Of a stretch of 32,333 nt of DNA, positions 1-9,944 are shown one piece after another. Under the pieces are notes generated by a model, which ran no database searches, was not told where the DNA came from, and saw only the letters and a program-made list of their open reading frames with translations. The stretch is from IMG/VR virus record IMGVR_UViG_3300034060_000831, positions 1-32,333 of that record, one strand, 5' to 3'. The position numbers and the translations under genes were made by a program. The DNA comes from a virus. Each line of letters starts with the position of its first letter. The first letter of the stretch is position 1.

Positions 1-486
1 AATAGCTTTGTTAAACCATTTATCATTTGTTTCTATTTTTGTATTATAACTATATACACCATCTGGTATAGGAAGATATTCATATGCTTTAGTGTAGTCT
101 TTTACATTTTGCAAGATCTCATCTTGATAGTTATAAGAAAATGGATATTCTATTATATATGGTTGTGTAATTCCATAGTAGGAATTATATAATTGTATGT
201 TAGTTAAATGTCTCCATAAACAAGCTGTTGTTGTTTGGGTAAACACTGCATCTGCAAAATCAGAAATAGTATATGATTCTAAACGAAATGATTTTTTTAT
301 ATTACACGCTCCTGTTGATTCAAGATTTAATATAGTTACATCATCATTTACAGTAAATGTAGTTCCTTTGATAAGAGTTTTTTTAGGCACATCAGTTGCT
401 ATCACATTCCCAAAATTATCAGTGATGGTAAATGGTCCAGCAATTACTCCAGCTCTTGTTAATTTTACAATTATAGTCTTTGACAT
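1..486 (-). CDS. Partial tail/fibre-associated protein with the shared N-terminal phage domain
   Basis: The gene starts with ATG at 484-486, four bases after the stop of the giant tail gene, and stays open for 162 codons to the left edge, so its C-terminus is missing. Its first 62 residues resemble the N-terminal domain of the proteins at 10095-11021, 11029-11706 and 11738-12364. Shared points are an aliphatic strand, then AGPF at residues 16-19, a Leu-x-x-Gly, an acidic-Thr-x-Ile strand and STGxC near residues 56-60. The part after residue 75 is rich in Tyr and aromatic residues, with PYIIEYPFSYNY around residues 108-119, and has no poly-Thr linker in the visible part. It follows the giant tail gene in the same operon, so a tail-tip or tail-fibre role is likely. 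Function is inferred from the shared domain and the position only. Confidence 0.75.
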   Translation of the reverse strand, partial: MSKTIIVKLTRAGVIAGPFTITDNFGNVIATDVPKKTLIKGTTFTVNDDVTILNLESTGACNIKKSFRLESYTISDFADAVFTQTTTACLWRHLTNIQLYNSYYGITQPYIIEYPFSYNYQDEILQNVKDYTKAYEYLPIPDGVYSYNTKIETNDKWFNKAI

Positions 487-489
487 AAC

Positions 490-3400
490 TTAAGGGGTTG
501 TTGTTGTGGTTGTGGTTGTTATATTAGCATTGTCAGTTATAGAACTTGGAACACAAGTTACTATTTGTGCAGCTGATATAGGAAGCACTTCTATAGAACT
601 TGTTTCTACTAATTCATAAGGAGAAATTCCTCCTATAATATATCTTGTACCATCTGCTTCTACAACAAATATACTACAATCACATTCATAAATAGACGTA
701 GGAGCGATTGCCCCTATGTTCAAATCTAATTCTATCACACCTGTAGCATAATCATATTGTGTTATATAGTTGTCTCCTGATATAGTATCTGTATTAATAA
801 CTAACAATTTACCACCAGTTGTATATAACATATTACCTATAGCAGTTCTATCAGTTTGTAAACTAAATTGAACTGTAGCAGTAAATGCTGGAGGATTTAC
901 ATTACAATCAAGAACTAATTCTACAACATCTTGTGGAGAAACAGAATCATCTATTGCAACTAGTGTCGTATCATTTAATGCAACTATTCCTGAAGACGTT
1001 GTAAATCCTGCTGGGAATGGTATTGCTGTATTAAATGTTGCACTAAATGGACTCAATGTAATATCCCACATTAAGAATTCAGTAGTTACACTCCATAAGT
1101 AATTGCTTGTCATAGCTATTCCATATGTAGAACTAAAGTTAGGTACATTTAATGTTGTCATAGTTTCAGTTAAAGGAAGAGTTTGAGTACTGTTTTGATT
1201 TAAATAATGTACAGTAGTTGATGTATTAAACAATATTCCACAGCACTCATCAATACTTGGTACTAGTGTAGTAGTAGTATCCACTGTTTCACATTCACAA
1301 TTAACTATTTCTACAACATATCCATCAACCACATTAACTACGCAATTATAGTTTTCACTAGGATTAGTCCAACTTTGTGACATGAAATACCAACCATCAC
1401 TAAGAACTGTACAATCTGTTGAACTAGTAGCATTGTCATAGATTAATTGTCCAACTTCTACAAACTCCACATAATTTTCTAAAGTTGCTCCAAAATTATA
1501 TGGATTTACATAAAGAATCTCTAATGTAAGATCTGAGCTAGTAGTATTTTTTGCTAAAGCTAATGCAGCACATGCGTCTTCAGCACTTGATGTTGAATCA
1601 ACTGTAGGATTTCCAGTAACAGTATATCCTGAATAAAATAAAAATATAGGTAAATTTGAAGGTCTTGCACACACAGTAGTAGTTGTTGGTGGTGGAATTG
1701 TTATAATTGCATCTCCTGATAGTTCACAAGATGTTTCAAAAATCACTCCTACTAACTCACAAGACAATGTTGTATTAGCAGTTGTAGTTGTAGAAGAAGT
1801 AGAAGAAGTAGTTGGTTTTACTGGGGGAATTTTAAATTGATTTCCAACTAATGCTTGAAACTCTCCTTCAATATCTGTACAACATCCATTGATACCAGAA
1901 TAAAAGAAATTGTTCTCAGCTATATACCAGTTAGGTATATAACTATGGAATGATATCCAAGATTTAAGATTTATATGGTATGACAGTGTCCATGATTTGT
2001 TACAGAAATATTCTGGATCTGTTAAAAAAACTTGTGTTTTAAATGAAACATTATTTATTATTTCTTCTACATAGAATTGTCTAGTAACAGGATCATATTT
2101 TACATCTGGATCTATTGGAATATAATCAAGTTTAGTGATTATAACTCTATCATATTTGGAATCATATACACCATGAAGTCCTACTCCTGTAAAATTATTA
2201 TCTACATCAACTCCAGGAATTACAATTCTTTCATTATTAACTATCACTTCTTTATCAGGGAAGTATCTAAGTATTTCAAATGCTAAGTGGTCTGTAAAGA
2301 ATCTATTCATTCCAGAACCAAATGCTGAAAGATCTTCAGCTTGATTACCAGAAATTAAAAACACTTGTCCTCTTTTAGCATCAACTGTTATCTGTCCTTG
2401 TGGGATCTTCAATAAGAACTTGTTCTGACTTCCTACATATCCAAGATCTGTCTCAGCAAAATCAATTGGAGGAGAAGATGCAAACAAAGTTGGGTTACCA
2501 ATATAAGCAGCTTGTGGATTACTTGTATTGATTGTAAGCATTGTATTGTATAACAATGATTTGTTTTCAAATCTAGCTAATACACTCTTATTTTGAATAC
2601 CATCAAGAGAAACTAATTTACCATAGTTCTGAGGGAAATCAAACAATGATATAGGACGATAGATTAACCAGTTGTTCACTCTTACATCAGCATTCTGATT
2701 TTGTGTATCAGAATAGATTGCTCTAAATGGAAAACGTGTATAACATAACTGTGTTGTCCAATCTGGAGGAAGATGTGTAAATGTATTTTCCTTATTCTGT
2801 TTAGAGAAAGTTACGTTGTAAGTGTACGTATTATCATTAGCAATTGATACGTAATCTTCCTGTACCCAATCATCTGGAATACTTGTAGACACATGTGGCC
2901 AGAAGTCACCTTCTTTATTATTAAATGCTTGTCTCAGATCTGTATTATAAGAACTCTCACAATAGAAGTTAGGAACACCATAAGCAAACAAATAGAAATA
3001 TCCATCATAATATGTTCTTAGTGAACCAGCTATTCCACCAGTACCTACTGCAGGTGCAGGAAATAAAGAAGGATCATTAGGACAATCAAAGTAATGAGCT
3101 TTGTATGAAATAATATTTGATAACAATTTATCTTCTGCTAGATAATTGTCTAATATAGATCTAGCAGAATGCCAATAAGTTGGAAAACCAACATTACCAA
3201 TCTCATCATAGAATACATCACTATCATCAGGAGCATTAACTCTATTATCTATGAAGAATGGAAGTTTTGTTTTAAATGCAAATCTAGATATAAATGTATC
3301 TCCACCAAAGAGTGTAACTATTTGATCAGATGTTGTAGTTGGTCTTTGGAATCCTGTATCAACTGTATCATATGAATATATCTGACCCCATTGATTAACA

Positions 3401-6400
3401 AAGTCATTCTTCATAGAAGCATAATATGACACTACAGATATGTCTTGTTCTTTTCCTGGAGTAGAGCAAGCGTTAGTTGCACCTATAGTTAATCTAGAAT
3501 AATCAGTAATTATACTTGTACCTGATGCATCTAATAGAGAATTTGTTTTACTTGGAAATGGTAATCCAGAAACTGAAATTCCATCTCTATCTTCGATTGT
3601 TTTAATATATACAGAAGACTCTCTTTGAAAGTTATTTATATTATATTTATCTCCTACGTTTTGTACTCCTGGAATAAGATATTGAGTAAGGTCAATTTGT
3701 CTTTGTTTAATACCAAGACCATTTTTAATATCTGCATTATAATTATAATCAGCTATTGAGTTAAATGAATACGCATAGTTCTTTCTTGTAATACCATTTA
3801 CATATATAGTTAAATATGCCTGATATGCTGTAAACATAGCAGTGGCATTAAAGTTAGTAGTTATACTAGCTATATTAGCAGAACTATTTAAAGCATCTTC
3901 TTGAGCTTCTTTAGAAAGTAATTTATAATTAGCATTATTTTTAACTTGTACAAAATGTGCTTTTCCTTTTCCAAACATTACATTTTCAAGCTTAAGGACA
4001 TTTCCTAAGAAAGGTTGTCCAAAAGATGTCTCTGGAGAATTAAACACTTGTCTATATCCAGGTTTTTCAAATCCTTCTAAAGGAAGTGCTTCTGTACAAG
4101 GTAAACTAGTTCTTCTACCTCTTTGAAAGAAATTTTCACCTGAAAATGGATTAACACTACCTACATGCCAACCATTGCTATCAGTTTGATTATTTATTCT
4201 TTCTGGCAGTTGTGCTTCTGGTAATATATCATAAGGCATTGTTTCTGATGCATATGCTATTTGAGTTGCATTATTTGTAATATATACATTGGCACCAACT
4301 TCTACTAACATATACATATTAGCTATGTTCCAACCAGCACCATTTGCTCCAAAAATCCAACGATCTTGATATTCACTTACAACAGAATTATTATTGTAAA
4401 CCCAAGGGCTTTCCCAACTAGCTCTATATCCATCAGCAGTAGTATACCAAGGAACTCTAACTATATCAAAATTTCCAGGAACAATTGTAGCTCTTCCACT
4501 TTTAATAATAGGTTTAGCTGCAGAACATATTTCATAATAACTTTGACCTCCTGTTGTTTCTTCTACCACATTTAATTGTTTTGGTAAATATGTAGAACAA
4601 TCTGTATATTCAATTATACCAGTTTCAAAAGCAAGAATTAACCAAGCTTCACATTGTAATGTAAATGCATTGTTTGTACTATTAATAAAGGGATCTCCAT
4701 CAAGGTCATTGTATGGATAATTTGGATAGTAAAAAGTTTGTTCTTCTTTTACATATTCTCCAACGTTTCTAAGAATACCTTTAGCTATAATAGATTTGTT
4801 TGTTCCTCTGTCTCCTCTTATTATTTTAAATCCAGCTATCTCAGATTTTTGACTATCTGTTAAATTAGAACTTGCAATCAATTGATTAATTTGTTGTACA
4901 TCAACTCTAACACCTATAGGAAACACATCATCATTTCCCATCACCATTGATGTAGGACCTGCAAATAATTTGGTTTCAACAATAGGACTTACAAGTACAT
5001 CTGGAAACTTATGATGTCTAATAGGTTTATTAGCAAGATCTCCCCAAATATCTATATTACAAGGGTAAACGTCTTCTGATTCCCAATAAGCAAATTCTCC
5101 ATATTGATGTGCTTTAGCATTTCCAATATCAGGACTATCTCCTGGACCAAGTACAGATGCTGTATTATATATCTTCCAATAAGGAGCACTTATTCCATCT
5201 CCTATGAAATCAGGATTTGTATTAGGTACATCTGGATATGCCTCATTAGAATTTCTTTCTCTACCAGGAATGTGGAAACCATCTGTTTGTTTTCCATTCT
5301 TTAATAGGAACACAATCTCAAATGCATACACCTCATCACGTAGATACCCACGTAGGTTTGTAGCATTAAGTTCATCAGAATAGTTTTCATTAGCAGGAAG
5401 TCTATATGTTTCCCAATTCAATGTTATTTGAGAAGCTATGTTTTGATAATTAATTCTATCTATAGATGTAATATTGTCCCATACAAGTACATCTTCTACA
5501 GCTGTTAAGTCTTGTGCTATTTCATAATAAGGATATTTTTGAAATATATCAAATATAGTTAACCTTGTTTGTGTATCATTTTGACCTGTGTATATAATAT
5601 CTTTATTTACTTGATCAATAAAATATGTTCCTACTAACTCAACAGAAGGAATATTGTTTACTGTTTTTATAACAGCAAGATTGAAATACTGAAACTGTCC
5701 TGTAGCATCTAGATTAGTAATGTTAACAACAATAGATTTACCCACTTCATAATTAAAATTAGGAGTGGTAATACTTATATCAGCGATAGGCGTTGGATTA
5801 GTAACTGAGTAATAAGAAGTGTATTCATTACCTGATGCGTCACAATACTGTATAGCAAACTGATATGTACCAGCTGTAAGGTTACCACCATTTCTAACAT
5901 CAGTTATTGCTAACTCAGGAATATTAAAATTAGGTTGTAGTTTTAATTGATTACAGTCAACTTGATTACTTTCTATAGGATAGCAAAGTGTAGAACCAGG
6001 TTGTAGTATATAAGGGATGTTATTTATATCTAAATATCTTCTTGGGTTTAATCCATCTGTCCAATATATCTCTGTAGTACAATTTGTAATCTTATGTACT
6101 GCTTTTCTGATTGGGTATTGCATATTGAATGCAAGACAAGAAGCATTAATTAGTATTCTATAAACACAATCGTTATTATCCATATATCCTATTTGAGACT
6201 CATTTGTTTCAGGATTAACAATAAAAAATATATGTTTAGTTTGCTCAACTATAAAATGTTTTCCAATAAGAATAAAACCACTAGGAAAAACTACGCATGA
6301 TTCATTACCTGGTTCATTTTGATAATTAATTGCAGAAGCATCAAAGTTTTCAATAGACGCATTTAATGCATATGTTAACTGTCCCTTAGCTACTTGACTA

Positions 6401-6507
6401 ACAGTGTTATCTAAATTTAAACCTGCAGCTGCAACATTATACTCTTGTTTAATGTTACTTTGATCACCACCAAGTATCTTTTTAATTTTATCTATTTCGT
6501 CTGCCAT
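490..6507 (-). CDS. Giant tail protein, muzzle/tail-stabilisation type, with poly-Thr-joined C-terminal modules
   Basis: This 2005-residue protein is the largest gene in the window and sits directly after the ring-type gene, where crAss-like phages carry the protein that forms the distal tail muzzle. Residues 1 to about 1560 form one long beta-rich body rich in Asn, Tyr and Thr with no linker, as expected for that family. The protein then changes character. A Thr/Ser linker lies near residue 1565, a short Cys segment follows, then a roughly 125-residue module (about 1613-1739) that also occurs in the proteins at 13449-15695 and 16880-17959. The last 250 residues have repeated strand-Asp-strand units reminiscent of a beta-propeller. 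The protein ends in eight Thr and a Pro. The assignment of the first 1560 residues rests on length and synteny. The extension appears to be acquired and could face the outside of the tail. Confidence 0.75.
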   Translation of the reverse strand: MADEIDKIKKILGGDQSNIKQEYNVAAAGLNLDNTVSQVAKGQLTYALNASIENFDASAINYQNEPGNESCVVFPSGFILIGKHFIVEQTKHIFFIVNPETNESQIGYMDNNDCVYRILINASCLAFNMQYPIRKAVHKITNCTTEIYWTDGLNPRRYLDINNIPYILQPGSTLCYPIESNQVDCNQLKLQPNFNIPELAITDVRNGGNLTAGTYQFAIQYCDASGNEYTSYYSVTNPTPIADISITTPNFNYEVGKSIVVNITNLDATGQFQYFNLAVIKTVNNIPSVELVGTYFIDQVNKDIIYTGQNDTQTRLTIFDIFQKYPYYEIAQDLTAVEDVLVWDNITSIDRINYQNIASQITLNWETYRLPANENYSDELNATNLRGYLRDEVYAFEIVFLLKNGKQTDGFHIPGRERNSNEAYPDVPNTNPDFIGDGISAPYWKIYNTASVLGPGDSPDIGNAKAHQYGEFAYWESEDVYPCNIDIWGDLANKPIRHHKFPDVLVSPIVETKLFAGPTSMVMGNDDVFPIGVRVDVQQINQLIASSNLTDSQKSEIAGFKIIRGDRGTNKSIIAKGILRNVGEYVKEEQTFYYPNYPYNDLDGDPFINSTNNAFTLQCEAWLILAFETGIIEYTDCSTYLPKQLNVVEETTGGQSYYEICSAAKPIIKSGRATIVPGNFDIVRVPWYTTADGYRASWESPWVYNNNSVVSEYQDRWIFGANGAGWNIANMYMLVEVGANVYITNNATQIAYASETMPYDILPEAQLPERINNQTDSNGWHVGSVNPFSGENFFQRGRRTSLPCTEALPLEGFEKPGYRQVFNSPETSFGQPFLGNVLKLENVMFGKGKAHFVQVKNNANYKLLSKEAQEDALNSSANIASITTNFNATAMFTAYQAYLTIYVNGITRKNYAYSFNSIADYNYNADIKNGLGIKQRQIDLTQYLIPGVQNVGDKYNINNFQRESSVYIKTIEDRDGISVSGLPFPSKTNSLLDASGTSIITDYSRLTIGATNACSTPGKEQDISVVSYYASMKNDFVNQWGQIYSYDTVDTGFQRPTTTSDQIVTLFGGDTFISRFAFKTKLPFFIDNRVNAPDDSDVFYDEIGNVGFPTYWHSARSILDNYLAEDKLLSNIISYKAHYFDCPNDPSLFPAPAVGTGGIAGSLRTYYDGYFYLFAYGVPNFYCESSYNTDLRQAFNNKEGDFWPHVSTSIPDDWVQEDYVSIANDNTYTYNVTFSKQNKENTFTHLPPDWTTQLCYTRFPFRAIYSDTQNQNADVRVNNWLIYRPISLFDFPQNYGKLVSLDGIQNKSVLARFENKSLLYNTMLTINTSNPQAAYIGNPTLFASSPPIDFAETDLGYVGSQNKFLLKIPQGQITVDAKRGQVFLISGNQAEDLSAFGSGMNRFFTDHLAFEILRYFPDKEVIVNNERIVIPGVDVDNNFTGVGLHGVYDSKYDRVIITKLDYIPIDPDVKYDPVTRQFYVEEIINNVSFKTQVFLTDPEYFCNKSWTLSYHINLKSWISFHSYIPNWYIAENNFFYSGINGCCTDIEGEFQALVGNQFKIPPVKPTTSSTSSTTTTANTTLSCELVGVIFETSCELSGDAIITIPPPTTTTVCARPSNLPIFLFYSGYTVTGNPTVDSTSSAEDACAALALAKNTTSSDLTLEILYVNPYNFGATLENYVEFVEVGQLIYDNATSSTDCTVLSDGWYFMSQSWTNPSENYNCVVNVVDGYVVEIVNCECETVDTTTTLVPSIDECCGILFNTSTTVHYLNQNSTQTLPLTETMTTLNVPNFSSTYGIAMTSNYLWSVTTEFLMWDITLSPFSATFNTAIPFPAGFTTSSGIVALNDTTLVAIDDSVSPQDVVELVLDCNVNPPAFTATVQFSLQTDRTAIGNMLYTTGGKLLVINTDTISGDNYITQYDYATGVIELDLNIGAIAPTSIYECDCSIFVVEADGTRYIIGGISPYELVETSSIEVLPISAAQIVTCVPSSITDNANITTTTTTTTP

Positions 6508-6512
6508 AATGA

Positions 6513-7487
6513 TTAGTTGTTGCGTCTTCTACCATATCTATTAGTACGATTAGGAAGCTCATACATATTAAATCTATTAAGATCGTTTTTGATTCTTCTT
6601 TGTTTCTCCCAAGGAGATTGTTTCTTCATTTCAATCTCAGCCATGATGTATGATTCTTCATAAGCTTGCTTATGATACATCATCTTCTGTTGTAACTGAT
6701 TGAATGTCTCATCATTAGTTTGGTTAGTGAGCATTTCAAACACCTTGAACTTAATGAATGCTTCTACATATTCTCTTATACGATAGTTATCAGGAATCAT
6801 TTGATTTCCTATTTCATCATATTCTGTAGAATAGAATAACAAGTGAACAACACCATTTCTGAAGTTGGTTACAAACTTATTGTCTCTAATATCAAATGAA
6901 TCATGACTAGCAGCACCAGGTGTGAATTCATGAATAGGAGGAGCTTGAGCATACATTTCCCAATTGTTTGTATAATCTACACCACAGTTTTGTCTTGCAG
7001 ATATATTACCAGGTCTAAGTAAATACTCATGAGTAAATTGTCTAGCTGTACTATTATTTGTTTTGTATACAGCTTGTACTAATGTTGGCATACATGTACC
7101 ATCACAAGCTGAATTCTGACAACCAGGATTATTACAAGGAGTACCTCCAATAGTTAATGGAGAGACTTGAATAGTTGTTGCATTAGCTGCTTGAGAATAG
7201 AATGAGTTAGCATCTTGATATGGAAAACCATTCACTGCTGTACACATCCAAGCTTCTCTAACAGCATAGAAGTTATCAGGAAGTCTAGCTTCAAAGTCTT
7301 CTATATATAAGATCTCTTCACTTATAACAAATGTGGTTCTTCCTAACTTCTTTAGAGCTTTATCTAAGTAAGTAGGAAATAAAAGATCATCCACTGCACC
7401 AGTATCAAAGTAAGACTTTAATTCTTCTTTAACTGTTGAATAGACAGGCTCTGGGGATACGAAATTGTATTTATAGTAGTACGACAT
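6513..7487 (-). CDS. Tail ring/connector protein (crAss-like, by synteny)
   Basis: This 324-residue protein begins MSYYYKYNFVSPEPVYSTVK and continues with an alpha-helical region of alternating acidic and aromatic residues, a Cys-rich middle (about residues 118-132) and a basic Arg/Asn-rich tail of about 20 residues. It lies five bases upstream of the giant tail gene and four bases after the 159-residue gene, so the three are cotranscribed. In crAss-like phages the gene just before the muzzle gene encodes a protein of the ring complex between portal and tail tip, and the size fits. I see no enzymatic motif. The ring assignment comes from gene order and general resemblance, not from a diagnostic motif. 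Confidence 0.6.
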   Translation of the reverse strand: MSYYYKYNFVSPEPVYSTVKEELKSYFDTGAVDDLLFPTYLDKALKKLGRTTFVISEEILYIEDFEARLPDNFYAVREAWMCTAVNGFPYQDANSFYSQAANATTIQVSPLTIGGTPCNNPGCQNSACDGTCMPTLVQAVYKTNNSTARQFTHEYLLRPGNISARQNCGVDYTNNWEMYAQAPPIHEFTPGAASHDSFDIRDNKFVTNFRNGVVHLLFYSTEYDEIGNQMIPDNYRIREYVEAFIKFKVFEMLTNQTNDETFNQLQQKMMYHKQAYEESYIMAEIEMKKQSPWEKQRRIKNDLNRFNMYELPNRTNRYGRRRNN

Positions 7488-7490
7488 AAT

Positions 7491-7970
7491 TTATTTTTTC
7501 CATTCGTTATAGATGTATTGATACTTGTCGTTGGTCTTTAAGTAATGTGATAATAGTCTTGATGTTAGTCTGGAAGGTTTGAAATACCATAGGTCAGAGT
7601 TTTTAAATCTTGCTGTGTTCTTAAACCACATCCAACCAAAGAAATAACCTTCTGTGTGGTAGTTGAAGTTATAGATCACCTTTCCTTTCTCTTTGGTCTT
7701 TTGCCAATCTATAGGAAGATTAACAAACTCTTTACCATCTACATCATTTTTTAGTTTTCTTCTTTTCTTTTTATTGATAGAGAACTCTCCAAATCCATAA
7801 GGTAGTTTTGCTTTCTCTCCTGTTTCTAATATATATTCTTTAAAACATTCATTATAAGTGTATAAGACGTTTCTCCACTCATCATATGTTAGTTTAATAG
7901 ACGTATGTTTTTTACAGAAGTTATTATAACTATCTTTACTAGAAGATCTCCAATCAACCTTTGTTCTCAT
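7491..7970 (-). CDS. Small basic protein of the tail operon, possibly HU/IHF-fold
   Basis: This 159-residue, strongly basic protein starts at an ATG that shares one base with the stop of the upstream gene (TAATG), which indicates translational coupling. Residues about 25-68 read like the N-terminal helices and first strands of HU/IHF proteins: two helices followed by LPYGFGEFSINKKKRRK. The Gly-Phe-Gly-Glu-Phe turn is typical of that fold, but the DNA-intercalating arm is not recognisable. The second half is aromatic and basic (WMWFKNTARFKNSDLWYFKP near residues 113-132), which is not part of HU. It could bind DNA leaving the portal or be a structural protein of the tail. IHF-like genes are known in crAss-like phages, so the idea is reasonable but unproven. 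Confidence 0.6.
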   Translation of the reverse strand: MRTKVDWRSSSKDSYNNFCKKHTSIKLTYDEWRNVLYTYNECFKEYILETGEKAKLPYGFGEFSINKKKRRKLKNDVDGKEFVNLPIDWQKTKEKGKVIYNFNYHTEGYFFGWMWFKNTARFKNSDLWYFKPSRLTSRLLSHYLKTNDKYQYIYNEWKK

Positions 7971-8698
7971 TAATTAGTTGGTTTTGAGTTTGGTGCTTGA
8001 CCATCTATTCCTTCTTGACTCATATCTGTTTTAATGTTGAAGTAAGTAGATAGAAGTTTCTGTGAGGTAAGTTGTAACACTTGTTGTTCTAGATATCCAG
8101 GAAGAGCAAACTCTTTATCTAATGGATTCATACATAATTGCTCATTTGTATATTCTGGACTTCCACATCCACATTCTGGATACATGATTTCATTATCCAC
8201 ATCTTCTTCAAACAATGCTACAAACCTAATTGATTTTAGTAAAGGATTGTTTACATATAGATATCCATTAGTTATCCAGAAGTATTCTTCTTTCTTAATT
8301 ACAGGAAGCTTTAGTAGATTGATATATCTATTGACAGTGATCTCTTTTAACTTCTTTCCTTGGCCACCTAATGCATTGATAGAATAAACTCCTTGTATTA
8401 CATATTGGTAATTACCTTCTGATATACGTGGAAGTTTAAACTTAGTTCTTGCAATACTACACTCATCTACATAGTTGCAACATTCAGAGATAGGTACTTC
8501 TACCATCTCTAAACAAGGAATTGTAGTGAACAATGTGTCAGTTGCCCAAAGTTTTCTAAGATTGGTTTCTCTCTTAATAAGTAATAGAGCATTGTTTCTG
8601 ATCTCAGAAGCAATAGCTCTATCTGTGATGAGACTATCTGTAGAAAGTATCTTGTGGACACTTCTAACATCACTGACTAATTTTCTTAATGTTGCCAT
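7970..8698 (-). CDS. Tail/ring-type structural protein of unknown detailed role
   Basis: This 242-residue protein begins MATLRKLVSDVRSVHK. A helical N-terminus of about 60 residues is followed by a beta-rich centre with paired Cys (ECCNYVDEC at about 72-80) and a later PECGCG near residue 175. The C-terminus has helix-forming sequence (LEQQVLQLTSQKLL) and a short disordered tail. It lies in the block phosphoesterase - this gene - small basic protein - ring-type protein - giant tail protein and overlaps the next gene by one base. Similar proteins in crAss-like phages belong to the stacked rings of the tail. I see no catalytic motif. An adaptor or ring function is inferred from context only. 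Confidence 0.55.
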   Translation of the reverse strand: MATLRKLVSDVRSVHKILSTDSLITDRAIASEIRNNALLLIKRETNLRKLWATDTLFTTIPCLEMVEVPISECCNYVDECSIARTKFKLPRISEGNYQYVIQGVYSINALGGQGKKLKEITVNRYINLLKLPVIKKEEYFWITNGYLYVNNPLLKSIRFVALFEEDVDNEIMYPECGCGSPEYTNEQLCMNPLDKEFALPGYLEQQVLQLTSQKLLSTYFNIKTDMSQEGIDGQAPNSKPTN

Positions 8699-8700
8699 AA

Positions 8701-9915
8701 TTATATTCGACTTTCAAATTCAGCAATCTTACCAAGCTCAAGATCATATACTAATGCTAGAGCAGCTCTCACTGAATGTACGTAGTTATTATCTAAGTGC
8801 CATCTATCAGTTCCTGATAAGCTAGGCATTTGTTGTATTCTCACTCCTTTGATTTCTTTAGCCATGTAGTGATGTTTATCTCCTGTATGCACCTCTCTGT
8901 ATTTAGCATTACCAAATGCTTGACTATATTGAGGATGTGTTGCAAACAATAATGGAAGATCTTCTATCTTACAATTACCATGGTGCCAACCAATGAATGT
9001 ATTACCTAATGTGATTCCCTTAACTACACTATGTTCTCTTATAAAGTCTACATCATGTGTACCTTTAAAGAATACATCTAACGCATGTGCTAGGTAGAAA
9101 GATTTAGTTCTATCATGGTTACCCTGTACTAAAACTACCACCACATGACTTGCATACTGTCTCAACATATTGATTGTATCTACAAGAATAGAAAACCCTA
9201 ATTCATATTCTTCTGAATAATCCATTATAGTGTCTTGTGGAGTACCTTGTGTAGTTTGATGTTGATAGTTATCAGTGTGAAAGAAATCATTTGATATAGG
9301 CAATATAACAGTGTCTATATGATAATTAGATACAACTTTGTTAATCAAAGATTGAGCCACATCAAGATATCGTTTAGCTCTTGCTTCAACACTGTTATCA
9401 CCATCTACAGTTCTCTTAGCTAAGTGGTAGTCAGATAGAGATATCTCTACATTCACCACATCTTTGAAGTTAGGTATTTTGGTAACTAATATATTGGCTG
9501 GTTTGTAGTTTTCTAAAAACTTAGCAAAGTCCTCAGGTGAGTAATCTTTTGCTTCTTTTCTCTTCGAGAATATAGAGGAAGTAAACTTCCCACTTGGTAA
9601 CATCTTAGACCAGTAGTTGGTTATGATGTATTTATCTAGGTTTATCTTGTGTAGCTTAGCTAGTTCAAGATCATCTTTAGGATCAAAATCAGATACGATT
9701 GTACTTTCTATTGTACCCTTTTCAACATTTACTTTTCGTTCTTCTATATAGTTTTTTCCTTCTGCGTTTTGATAATTGTCCTTCTCCCTAAGCTCCTTTA
9801 AGAGCTCAGTAACTTCATATTCACTTATTCCAAGTCTTTCAGCATAGAATTTCTTACTCTTTTTTTGTGTTAGCAATTCCTCTAATTGACTCAATAAGCT
9901 TTGATAATCAGACAT
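8701..9915 (-). CDS. Calcineurin-like metallophosphoesterase with N-terminal helix-turn-helix-like segment
   Basis: This 404-residue protein carries the ordered metal-binding motifs of the calcineurin-like phosphoesterase superfamily: DYH at residues 162-164, ND at 209-210 in place of the usual GD, GNHD at 265-268, WHHG at 310-313 and GDKHH at 345-349. These normally coordinate two metal ions for phosphomono- or phosphodiester hydrolysis. Residues 1-45 form a short helical segment (AERLGISEYEVTELLKEL) like a helix-turn-helix, which could bind DNA. The gene opens the last late transcription unit, just after a terminator and a promoter, and is followed two bases later by ring-type genes. The substrate is unknown: phage or host DNA ends, or cell-surface phosphates, are possible. 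An enzyme inside a tail gene block could be a virion component. The superfamily call is firm; the role is open. Confidence 0.85.
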   Translation of the reverse strand: MSDYQSLLSQLEELLTQKKSKKFYAERLGISEYEVTELLKELREKDNYQNAEGKNYIEERKVNVEKGTIESTIVSDFDPKDDLELAKLHKINLDKYIITNYWSKMLPSGKFTSSIFSKRKEAKDYSPEDFAKFLENYKPANILVTKIPNFKDVVNVEISLSDYHLAKRTVDGDNSVEARAKRYLDVAQSLINKVVSNYHIDTVILPISNDFFHTDNYQHQTTQGTPQDTIMDYSEEYELGFSILVDTINMLRQYASHVVVVLVQGNHDRTKSFYLAHALDVFFKGTHDVDFIREHSVVKGITLGNTFIGWHHGNCKIEDLPLLFATHPQYSQAFGNAKYREVHTGDKHHYMAKEIKGVRIQQMPSLSGTDRWHLDNNYVHSVRAALALVYDLELGKIAEFESRI

Positions 9916-9944
9916 ATGTACTCATATTAGTTAAAAAAATATTG

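Noticed and set aside
197-493. 98-residue plus-strand reading frame at the left edge
   Set aside because: It is antisense to the partial gene at 1-486, which has the shared N-terminal domain and the right operon position.
7220-7487. Signal peptides or membrane segments in the surface-type proteins
   Set aside because: None of the fibre or tail genes starts with a basic residue plus hydrophobic stretch typical of export; they are expected to assemble in the cytoplasm.
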